From positions 1-64,000 of the forward strand of contig NZ_FYEA01000013.1 in NCBI RefSeq assembly GCF_900187605.1: a DNA stretch of 64,000 nucleotides. The letters are read 5' to 3'. This DNA comes from Pseudomonas sp. Irchel 3H7 (GTDB lineage: Bacteria; Pseudomonadota; Gammaproteobacteria; Pseudomonadales; Pseudomonadaceae). Made by a program: the position numbers and the translations under genes. Under the pieces are notes generated by a model. The model was not told the DNA's origin. It saw only the letters and a list, made by a program, of their open reading frames with translations, and did not search any database. This document shows, piece after piece, positions 26,802 to 33,776 of the stretch. Every line of letters begins with the position of its first letter. Position 1 is the stretch's first letter.

Positions 26802-27298
26802 TTAGCGACGAAAGCGATCGTTTCAACCCGCGCGATCCGAAACCTGCGGATGCCGGCAAGCCCTCGAAAAGCGTCAAGCGTCGCGAAGCCCGTCAGCTCG
26901 CGACTCAAGCGCTGTACCAGTGGCACATGGCCCGGCAATCGCTGAACGAGATCGAAGCGCAGTTTCGCGTTGATAACGATTTCACCGATGTCGACGGTGC
27001 TTACTTCCGCGAAATCCTCCACGGGGTTCCGCAGTTCAAGACTGAAATCGACACCGCTCTGACGCCTTGCCTGGATCTGGCGATCGAAGAGCTCGACCCG
27101 GTTGAACTGGCCGTTCTGCGCCTGTCGACCTGGGAGCTGCTCAAGCGCGTTGATGTGCCGTACCGCGTGGTGATCAACGAAGGTATCGAGCTGGCGAAAG
27201 TCTTCGGTTCGACCGACGGCCACAAGTTCGTCAACGGCGTACTCGACAAGCTGGCCCCGCGCCTGCGTGAAGCTGAAGTGAAGGCGTTCAAGCGCTGA
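26798..27298 (+). CDS. nusB: transcription antitermination factor NusB
   Basis: This 166-residue RNA-binding protein works with NusE and boxA RNA in ribosomal RNA antitermination. It has the all-helical NusB core (RREARQLATQALYQW near residue 27, YRVVINEGIELAK, FVNGVLDKLA). About 25 extra N-terminal residues rich in charge precede the core, as in other Pseudomonas. It starts with GTG overlapping ribH. Confidence 0.95.
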   Translation: MISDESDRFNPRDPKPADAGKPSKSVKRREARQLATQALYQWHMARQSLNEIEAQFRVDNDFTDVDGAYFREILHGVPQFKTEIDTALTPCLDLAIEELDPVELAVLRLSTWELLKRVDVPYRVVINEGIELAKVFGSTDGHKFVNGVLDKLAPRLREAEVKAFKR

Positions 27299-27325
27299 TC
27301 GGCGCTTGAATCCTTTGTCTCAGCC

Positions 27326-28291
27326 ATGGGCGAGTTTGAGCTGATCCGCAATTTCTTCGCCGCCGCGCCTTGTGCGCAGGGCGGCGAAGGCGTTGCTCTG
27401 GGAATCGGCGATGACTGCGCCTTGCTCGCTGTTCCCCCTGGGGAACAGCTGGCGATCTCCACCGATACGCTGGTGGCCGGCGTGCATTTTGCCGACCCCT
27501 GCGATCCGTTTCTGCTCGGTCAGCGCTCGCTGGCCGTTGCGGTCAGCGATCTGGCCGCCATGGGCGCCGCGCCCGTTGCCTTTACCCTTGCCCTGACTGT
27601 ACCGACGGTGACCGCCGATTGGCTGCAAGCCTATGCCCACGGTTTGAACCGCATGGCGCAGAGCTGCGGCGTTGCGCTGGTGGGCGGCGATACCACGCGT
27701 GGACCGTTGAGCCTGACGGTAACCGTGTTTGGTCGTGTGCCTGCGGGTCAGGCGCTGACTCGCAGCGGCGCGCAACCGGGCGACTTGTTATGTGTCGGTG
27801 GTGAGCTGGGCAATGCGGCCGGCGCCTTGCCACTGGTGCTCGGTCAGCGTGAGGCCGAAGCACACATCGCCCAACCGCTGCTCGATCATTACTGGTCGCC
27901 ACAACCGCAACTGGCCCTCGGCCAGGCCCTGCGTGGCAAAGCCACCTCGGCACTGGACATCTCCGACGGCTTGCTCGCCGACTGTGGCCACATTGCGCTG
28001 GCGTCGCAGGTGCGACTTGAGATTGAACGCGAGCGCGTACCGCTGTCGGATGCATTAGTAGCGTTTCTCGGTCAGCGCGGCGCCGAGCGTGCCGCGCTGA
28101 GCGGTGGCGATGATTACGTGCTGGCGTTTACGCTACCGTCCGTCGAGTTGCCGTCGCTGCTGGCCAATGGCTGGCCGATCCATGTGATCGGTCGCGTATC
28201 AGAAGGTCAGGGCGTGGTTCTGCTGGATCGCGAAGGGCACGACATCACCCCGAAAATTCGGGGTTATCAACATTTTCAGGAGACACCGTGA
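27326..28291 (+). CDS. thiL: thiamine-monophosphate kinase ThiL
   Basis: This 321-residue kinase phosphorylates thiamine phosphate to thiamine diphosphate. Motifs are GDDCALL near residue 28, the metal-binding AVAVSDLAAMGA, GGDTTRG, and SGGDDYVLAFT toward the C-terminus. It sits 27 bases after nusB and overlaps pgpA through a GTGA junction, the usual nusB-thiL-pgpA run. Confidence 0.95.
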   Translation: MGEFELIRNFFAAAPCAQGGEGVALGIGDDCALLAVPPGEQLAISTDTLVAGVHFADPCDPFLLGQRSLAVAVSDLAAMGAAPVAFTLALTVPTVTADWLQAYAHGLNRMAQSCGVALVGGDTTRGPLSLTVTVFGRVPAGQALTRSGAQPGDLLCVGGELGNAAGALPLVLGQREAEAHIAQPLLDHYWSPQPQLALGQALRGKATSALDISDGLLADCGHIALASQVRLEIERERVPLSDALVAFLGQRGAERAALSGGDDYVLAFTLPSVELPSLLANGWPIHVIGRVSEGQGVVLLDREGHDITPKIRGYQHFQETP

Positions 28292-28791
28292 CAGATCACC
28301 CGAAACAGGTTCCGGCCGAATTCGTTCCGCCGTCGGTCTGGCGCAATCCCTGGCATTTTCTTGCGTTCGGCTTCGGTTCCGGCACCTTGCCCAAGGCGCC
28401 GGGCACGTGGGGCTCGCTGGTTGCGCTACCCTTTATCCCGTTGTGGCAGATGCTGCCCGACTGGGGTTACTGGCTGATGCTCGGGATCACCATGCTGTTC
28501 GGCTTCTGGCTGTGCGGCAAAGTGGCTGACGATCTGCGGGTCCACGACCACGAAGGCATCGTCTGGGACGAAATGGTCGGCATGTGGATCACCCTGTGGC
28601 TGGTGCCGGAAGGCTGGTACTGGTTGCTCGCGGGTTTTCTGGTGTTCCGTTTCTTCGACATTCTCAAGCCATGGCCGATTCGCTGGATCGACCGGCATGT
28701 CCACGGTGGTGTAGGGATCATGCTCGACGACGTACTGGCCGGTGTGTTCGCCTGGCTGGCGATGCAGGGTCTGGTGTGGATTTTCGCCTGA
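28288..28791 (+). CDS. pgpA: phosphatidylglycerophosphatase A PgpA
   Basis: This 167-residue inner-membrane phosphatase produces phosphatidylglycerol. The family pattern is clear: FGSGTLPKAPGTWGSL near residue 30, HDHEGIVWDEMVGMWI near 92, RFFDILKPWPI near 127 and GVGIMLDDVLAG near 146. There are about four membrane segments. The GTG start overlaps thiL. Phosphatidylglycerol is the substrate for the ClsB enzyme encoded earlier in the window. Confidence 0.95.
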   Translation: MTDHPKQVPAEFVPPSVWRNPWHFLAFGFGSGTLPKAPGTWGSLVALPFIPLWQMLPDWGYWLMLGITMLFGFWLCGKVADDLRVHDHEGIVWDEMVGMWITLWLVPEGWYWLLAGFLVFRFFDILKPWPIRWIDRHVHGGVGIMLDDVLAGVFAWLAMQGLVWIFA

Positions 28792-28828
28792 TTCCAAGGG
28801 ATATCAGGGGCAAGTGAGGGGACTAGGG

Positions 28829-29581
28829 ATGGCTCGACGCTGGTTGGCGCTAGTGGTTTTGGCTTTGCTGAGCACCGTGGCCGGTGCGCAGGACGCCGCG
28901 CCGACGCCGACGGTCATCCATCTGGTCAGTGAAGACTGGGAAGACTACACCGCCGCTGATGGCCATGGCCTAGGCTGGGACGTGCTACGCAAGGTGTTCG
29001 AGCCGGCTGGGGTCAAGCTCGATATCCGCAGCGTGCCTTACACCCGTTCGGTCGGGCTGGTGCAGTTGAAGGAAGTCGACGCGCTGGTCGGTTCCTATCG
29101 CGACGAAGCCGAGCAGGTGTTGTATCCGCGCTGGAATTTCGATTCCGACCACATCTACGCGTTGGGCCTGGCGAGCAATCCGGTGCCGACCCAGGCGACG
29201 CTGGGCAAGTATCGACTGGCCTGGGTGCGCGGTTATCGCTACGAAAACTACTTGCCCAACATCAAGCGCTACAACCAGATCGAGCGTCGCACCGGGATTC
29301 TGTCGATGCTCAAGCAGGGGCGGGCGGATTACTACATCGATGCGCTGACCGAGATTGAAGCGGTGGTGAAAACCGCAGCCGATCCGGCACAGTATCGCTA
29401 TTCGCACCTGGCCGAGCTGCCGCTGTTCCTCGGCTTTGCCGACACGCCACAGGCACGGGCGCTGATGGCGCTGTTTGACCAGCGTATGGAGCAGTTGGTG
29501 AAGAGCGGCGAGTTGAAGCCGATCTTTGAGAAGTGGCAGCAGCCGTATCCCTTCACTAGGGGCGCGACGAATCCCCTGTAG
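28829..29581 (+). CDS. periplasmic solute-binding protein, family 3 type
   Basis: This 250-residue exported protein has a signal peptide ending at VAGAQDA. Its fold matches amino-acid-type binding proteins (family 3). It contains DGHGLGWDVLRKVFE, then VDALVGSYRDE, and a C-terminal LKPIFEKWQQPYP. No transporter genes adjoin it, so it may be an orphan binding protein or a sensor-like relative. The ATG at 28829 has an AGTGAGGGG site upstream and begins the signal peptide. A REP-like repeat follows immediately. Confidence 0.78.
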   Translation: MARRWLALVVLALLSTVAGAQDAAPTPTVIHLVSEDWEDYTAADGHGLGWDVLRKVFEPAGVKLDIRSVPYTRSVGLVQLKEVDALVGSYRDEAEQVLYPRWNFDSDHIYALGLASNPVPTQATLGKYRLAWVRGYRYENYLPNIKRYNQIERRTGILSMLKQGRADYYIDALTEIEAVVKTAADPAQYRYSHLAELPLFLGFADTPQARALMALFDQRMEQLVKSGELKPIFEKWQQPYPFTRGATNPL

Positions 29582-29670
29582 GAGCTGCGGCACGCTGCGA
29601 TCTTTTGATCTTGATTCTAAAACCAGATCAAAAGATCGCAGCCTCGTTTCACTCGACAGCTCCTACAGGG
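29574..29670. repeat. GGAGCTG-class inverted repeat
   Basis: The left part (CTGTAGGAGCTGCGGCACGCTGCGATC, in pieces) and right part (GATCGCAGCCTCGTTTCACTCGACAG, in pieces) pair through their GATCAAAAGATCGCAG inner arms. The outer parts are diverged in the same way as the copy at 19245-19336. It lies between the binding-protein gene and the ribA promoter region. Confidence 0.75.
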
Positions 29671-29691
29671 ATCCATGTCGACCGGGTAGTT

Positions 29692-29706
29692 ATCAAACTT
29701 TTTGAT
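29692..29706 (+). promoter_or_regulatory. small palindrome in the ribA promoter region
   Basis: ATCAAA-ctt-TTTGAT is a perfect 6-bp inverted repeat about 95 bases before ribA, in the only AT-rich part of this gap. It could be an operator or part of a promoter. No regulator can be assigned. Confidence 0.25.
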
Positions 29707-29802
29707 CGTTATGCCCGATAATTCAGCCTAAGCGCCGGTAGGAACCTGCTGTTACAATGCCGGCCTGCGAATTTTCAGACTCTTTAGATCAGGAGCACAC
29801 CG

Positions 29803-30420
29803 GTGCCTGTCGTCTTTGTCGCCGCTTCCAAGCTGCCAACGCCTTTTGCGCAATTCACCATGCACGGTTTTCTCGATGAAGCCACCGGCCGTGAGCACGT
29901 CGTGCTGAGCCTGGGTGAAATTGCCGACGGTGCCCCGGTACTCGGCCGTTTGCACTCCGAATGCCTGACCGGCGACGCCTTGTTCAGCCAGCGCTGCGAC
30001 TGCGGCTCGCAACTCGAAGGCGCCCTCAAAGCCATCGCCCGTGAAGGCCGTGGCGTGTTGCTCTACCTGCGTCAGGAAGGTCGCGGCATTGGTCTGCTGA
30101 ACAAGATCCGTGCTTACGAGTTGCAGGACGGCGGCGCCGACACCGTTGAAGCCAACGAACGTCTGGGCTTTGCCGCCGACCAGCGCGACTACGCCATGTG
30201 CCTGCCGATGCTCGAGCATCTGGGCGTGAAATCCCTGCGCCTGATGACCAACAACCCGCGCAAGGTCAAAGCCTTGACCGACATGGGCATCACCGTCGCC
30301 GAGCGCGTGCCGCTGCACACCGGCCACAACCCGCACAACAAGCTCTACCTGGCGACCAAGGCCAGCAAGCTCGACCACATGATGGGCAATGAGCATCAGG
30401 GCGAGGTTGATCGCGCGTGA
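29803..30420 (+). CDS. ribA: GTP cyclohydrolase II RibA
   Basis: This 205-residue enzyme opens the GTP ring as the first committed step of riboflavin synthesis. The zinc cysteines are all present in HSECLTGDALFSQRCDCG (about residues 47-64), followed by LRQEGRGIGL and the NNPRKV motif. It starts with GTG. This is the only intact cyclohydrolase II in the window and complements RibBX, which lacks these cysteines. It overlaps the next membrane-protein gene by four bases. Confidence 0.95.
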   Translation: MPVVFVAASKLPTPFAQFTMHGFLDEATGREHVVLSLGEIADGAPVLGRLHSECLTGDALFSQRCDCGSQLEGALKAIAREGRGVLLYLRQEGRGIGLLNKIRAYELQDGGADTVEANERLGFAADQRDYAMCLPMLEHLGVKSLRLMTNNPRKVKALTDMGITVAERVPLHTGHNPHNKLYLATKASKLDHMMGNEHQGEVDRA

Positions 30421-30836
30421 CTCGCGGTCAGGTGCGGCGCCGATTGTCGGTCGATTGGTGGAAATACCTCGCGCTGGCGCTGGTGCCGTTGTTCGTGCTC
30501 AACGCGCTGTTTGGTCAGGGCGAAGGGCTTCTGCCAGTACTGGCGATGCCCTTTTTCATTGCCGGCGTCGCGTCGATGTTTGTCAGCCTGAAGTTTTTCG
30601 GTCGCTATAAACATGCGCTGATCGCCACGCAAAAAGCCCTCGATACCCCGGATGAACCGGCCGCGTGGATTGCCCTCGCAGCCCGTCGTCGTGCGGCTTT
30701 TCTCGCGGCAGCTTTGCCAGCGTGGATCGGCGCACTGGCGGTGTTTGTTGGTCTTGAAGCCGTACCGTTGATGTTGCTGGCGTTGTCCACGGCGGTACTG
30801 TTTTATCTCTACCGTATCCCGCGTCAACTCGGCTGA
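30417..30836 (+). CDS. small conserved membrane protein of unknown function
   Basis: This 139-residue inner-membrane protein has about four hydrophobic segments (near 17-31, 39-58, 95-113 and 115-131), grouped in two pairs around a charged cytoplasmic stretch rich in Lys and Arg. No family is recognised. The GTG start overlaps the ribA stop and its own stop overlaps the next start by one base. It is probably expressed with ribA and the BtuF-like gene. A role with flavin or cobalamin is only a guess from position. Confidence 0.75.
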   Translation: MTRGQVRRRLSVDWWKYLALALVPLFVLNALFGQGEGLLPVLAMPFFIAGVASMFVSLKFFGRYKHALIATQKALDTPDEPAAWIALAARRRAAFLAAALPAWIGALAVFVGLEAVPLMLLALSTAVLFYLYRIPRQLG

Positions 30837-31636
30837 TGCGTCGTCTGTGGCTGGCGCTTCTGCTGCTGGCCGTCAGTGGCCCTGCGCTGGCGCAACTGCG
30901 GGTGGTCAGCCTCGCACCGTCGCTTTCTGAAATTGTCGTTGAGCTGGATTCGGCTGACCTGCTGGTCGGCGTGCTCGATGCCGGGGAGCGTCCTGCTGAA
31001 ATTGCCAACGTCCCCTCTGTCGGCCGCTATGGCCAACTCGATATGGAACAGCTGCTGAGCCTCCAGCCTGATTTGTTGTTGCTGTGGCCCGGGAGTGTCG
31101 GCCCGGGGCAGCGCGATCAATTGAACCGTCTGGGTATCCCGACCTTCGTCGCCGAGCCGCATTCCTTCGAGCAACTCACTACCCAGATAGAAGCCATAGC
31201 CACGCAATTGGGGCGACCTGAACGTGGGGTGATACGGGCGGCGGCGTTGCGCCAACAACTCACGGAGTTGCGCCAGCGCTATCGCCGGGACCTGCCGTTG
31301 CGGGTCTTCTATCAGGTCTGGGACAAACCGCTGTACACCGTCGGTGGCGGGCAAATCATCAGTGATGCGCTGGAAGTGTGCGGGGCGCGCAATGTGTTCG
31401 CTGATTTGAGTCTGCCGGCGCCGCAGGTGAGTATTGAGGCGGTGTTGCAGCGCGATCCAGAGGTGATTCTGGCGGGGGATCAGGCGCAGTTGAATGCCTG
31501 GAAGTCGTGGTCGCAAGTAGTCGCGGTCAAACAGGGGAAATTGCTGTTGGTCACCGACAAAGGCCTTGAGCGCCCAAGTGGCCAAATGATCAGCGCTACC
31601 GCCAAACTCTGCCAATTGATCGCGCCGGACAGGTAA
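30836..31636 (+). CDS. btuF: cobalamin-binding periplasmic protein, BtuF-like
   Basis: This 266-residue exported protein has a signal peptide ending at ALAQLR. It belongs to the helical-backbone metal/cobalamin receptor group: RVVSLAPSLSEIVVELD near residue 22, PDLLLLWPGS near 78, and a C-terminal lobe with VGGGQIISDALEVCGARNVF. It faces btuB, which supports cobalamin as the ligand. An iron-chelate ligand cannot be excluded. No btuC or btuD genes adjoin it, so the inner-membrane transporter must be encoded elsewhere. Confidence 0.78.
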   Translation: MRRLWLALLLLAVSGPALAQLRVVSLAPSLSEIVVELDSADLLVGVLDAGERPAEIANVPSVGRYGQLDMEQLLSLQPDLLLLWPGSVGPGQRDQLNRLGIPTFVAEPHSFEQLTTQIEAIATQLGRPERGVIRAAALRQQLTELRQRYRRDLPLRVFYQVWDKPLYTVGGGQIISDALEVCGARNVFADLSLPAPQVSIEAVLQRDPEVILAGDQAQLNAWKSWSQVVAVKQGKLLLVTDKGLERPSGQMISATAKLCQLIAPDR

Positions 31637-31746
31637 CCCTGTAGGAGCTGCCGAAGGCTGCGATCTTTTGATTTTGCTGTTTGACTGAGTCGGAATCGCC
31701 GAAGATCAAGATCAAAAGATCGCAGCCTTCGGCAGCTCCTACAGGG
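31637..31746. repeat. inverted repeat with perfect 36-bp arms between convergent genes
   Basis: The arms at 31637-31672 and 31711-31746 are exact inverted copies (GGAGCTGCCGAAGGCTGCGA class) around a 38-base loop. This is the longest perfect stem in the window. It fills the gap between the btuF-like and btuB gene ends. Confidence 0.92.
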
Positions 31747-31750
31747 GGTT

Positions 31751-33637
31751 TCAGTGGATTTCGGGAGTCCAGGTGACACCAAACATCCACACCCGACCTT
31801 CCTCGCGATAACCATACTGGCTGCCGTCGTAGCTGTAATTCGCCCGGCTGTAGCCTTTGTCGAAAAGGTTATCGACCTTCAGATCCAGCTTGATCTCGCG
31901 GTTCAGCGCCCAACTGCTGCGCAAGCCGAACAGCGCATAGCCACCCAGCGCCTGCTCATTTTTCAGGTCGTCATAACTGCTGCTGACCGCCTGCCAACTG
32001 GCGCCGAGGCTGACCTGATCAAACTGTCGATCCAGATCCCAACTCAACGTCCGCCGCGCACGCCGTGCCAAGGTGTGCCCGGTATCGCGATCACGCGGAT
32101 CGATGATCGCCACGCCGAGGTTGCTCTGCCAGCCGAACAGTTCCTGTTTCAGCGCTGCTTCAAAGCCGTTGATTCGCGCCGAAGCGACGTTCTCCGGACG
32201 TGAGTTGCTGCCGAAGATGATCGCGTCTTCCAGGTCGGTACGGTAAATCGACGCTTCCAGGCGGCTGCTGTCGCTTAACTGACTGCGCCATTGCAGCTCG
32301 TAGCTTTTCGAGGTTTCCGGTTTCAGATCCGGATTGCTGAAGTCCGGGTAGTACAAGTCGTTGAAGGTCGGCGCGCGGAAACCTTCGCTGTAGCTCAGCA
32401 ACAGATCGTTGTCCGGGTTCAGCGGCAATGTGAAGGTGCCGCTCCAAGTGTTCTGGCTACCGAACTGCTGGTTATCGTCGTGACGCAGACCCAGTTCGGT
32501 GGAGAAGCTGTCGGCCTGATAACGATGCTGGATGAATGCGGCGCGGTTCCAGCGACTGTCTTCGTCGAATGCGGTGCTGCTGTTGACGCGGTCTTCGTAC
32601 CAGTCGCCGCCGAGGATCAGGCTGTTGCGTGCGTCCAGTGTCAGGTCGTTCTGCCAGTTCACCGAGTCGCGGTAGGTGTTGAACACCGTGCGTTCGTCGC
32701 TGAGCTTGTCGAGGGTCTTCTCGCGGTTCTCGGTATGGCCGAACTCGACGCGGGTTTTCCAGATTTCGTTGACCCGGGCATCGACGTAACTGCTGACACT
32801 GCTGACGTTGAAATCGCTGTAGGGCTGCTGTTGGACCGATTCGAAAGTGTTCATGTCGAAGCGGCCGAACGGGTTGTCGAACTCGCCCTTGCCCCGGTTA
32901 TCCAGCAGATTGGCGCCGACTTCGATGTCATCGGTCAGCGCATGGCTGAGGCTCAGGCTGACGGATTTATTGCGGTAAGCGTCATGATCGCCATCACTTG
33001 GATACGACTCGTGAGTGCGGTCAATTCCGGCGGTTTCATCCAGGCTGGCGCCGAGGTTGAAACGGGTTTTGTCATCGCCGCCGGACAAGCCGAGACTACG
33101 CTCCCACGTCTGGTTGCTGCCGAAACCAACGTGCATCCGTGGCTGCAAACCCTGCTCGGTACCGCGGCGGGTGAAGATCTGGATCACCCCGCCAATCGCG
33201 TCGCTGCCGTAAATCACCGAACGCGAACCGCGCAGCACTTCCACCCGCTCGATCTGCTCGATGTTCAGATGCTGCAGGTTGCTGTCGCCGGACGTCGAAC
33301 TGCCAATGCGCTGGCCGTCGACCAGCACCAGACTCTGCGCCGACTGCGTGCCGCGAATGTAGATCCCTGGCAGACTGCCGCGCCCGCCGGCCTGCGCCAC
33401 TTGCACACCGGGAACGCGCCGCAGCAGGTCCGGCACATCGCTCGGTTGCAGGCGGTCGATGTCTTCACGGGTGAATACCGTGTTGGCGGCGCTGCTGTCG
33501 TTGCGGGCTTCGACCTGGCGGTTGGCGGAGATCAGCATGTCCGGCAGCTTCAATGCTTGATCACGTTCGAAGGTGTCGGCGAGGGCGTTGGCGGTCGGCA
33601 GCAGGAAGAAGGGCAGGGCGAGGCGCGAGAGTTTCAT
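31751..33637 (-). CDS. btuB: TonB-dependent vitamin B12 receptor BtuB
   Basis: This 628-residue outer-membrane receptor has a signal peptide ending near NALADT, a TonB-box region (KLPDMLISANR, about 29-39) and a plug domain (LLRRVPGVQVAQ, RGTQSAQSLVLVDGQRIG, ERVEVLRGSRSVIYGSDAIGG in pieces). A 22-strand barrel ends in a C-terminal region with NLFDKGYS. The plug signature and neighbouring BtuF-like gene favour cobalamin. No cobalamin riboswitch is visible in the 140 bases upstream, which are mostly a REP doublet. Confidence 0.88.
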   Translation of the reverse strand: MKLSRLALPFFLLPTANALADTFERDQALKLPDMLISANRQVEARNDSSAANTVFTREDIDRLQPSDVPDLLRRVPGVQVAQAGGRGSLPGIYIRGTQSAQSLVLVDGQRIGSSTSGDSNLQHLNIEQIERVEVLRGSRSVIYGSDAIGGVIQIFTRRGTEQGLQPRMHVGFGSNQTWERSLGLSGGDDKTRFNLGASLDETAGIDRTHESYPSDGDHDAYRNKSVSLSLSHALTDDIEVGANLLDNRGKGEFDNPFGRFDMNTFESVQQQPYSDFNVSSVSSYVDARVNEIWKTRVEFGHTENREKTLDKLSDERTVFNTYRDSVNWQNDLTLDARNSLILGGDWYEDRVNSSTAFDEDSRWNRAAFIQHRYQADSFSTELGLRHDDNQQFGSQNTWSGTFTLPLNPDNDLLLSYSEGFRAPTFNDLYYPDFSNPDLKPETSKSYELQWRSQLSDSSRLEASIYRTDLEDAIIFGSNSRPENVASARINGFEAALKQELFGWQSNLGVAIIDPRDRDTGHTLARRARRTLSWDLDRQFDQVSLGASWQAVSSSYDDLKNEQALGGYALFGLRSSWALNREIKLDLKVDNLFDKGYSRANYSYDGSQYGYREEGRVWMFGVTWTPEIH

Positions 33638-33675
33638 GGACAGTCCACTGGTGTTTCAGATGTACACAAATCAAA

Positions 33676-33764
33676 TGTGGGAGCGAGCCTGCCCGCGAAT
33701 GCGGTGTATCAGTCAGCAATGTATTGACTGACAGTCCGCTTTCGCGAGCAGGCTCGCTCCCACA
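33676..33764. repeat. REP doublet upstream of btuB and downstream of dxs
   Basis: The arms at 33676-33704 and 33736-33764 are nearly exact inverted copies (GGGAGCGAGCCTGC class). This doublet takes up most of the space between the dxs stop and the btuB start, leaving about 38 bases for a btuB promoter unless it overlaps the repeat. Confidence 0.85.
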
Positions 33765-33776
33765 AGGGTAATGCGT

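Noticed and set aside
25126..29802. FMN riboswitch before ribBX or ribA
   Set aside because: Only 16 bases precede ribBX, and the ribA upstream region holds a REP-like repeat without the conserved FMN-element segments.
19245..31746. CRISPR-like series of repeated GATCGCAGCCT units
   Set aside because: The copies are kilobases apart, inverted in pairs and lie between genes. They are REP-type elements, not an array with spacers.
33638..33776. Cobalamin riboswitch before btuB
   Set aside because: The space is too short and is mostly a REP doublet; no B12-box-like sequence was seen.
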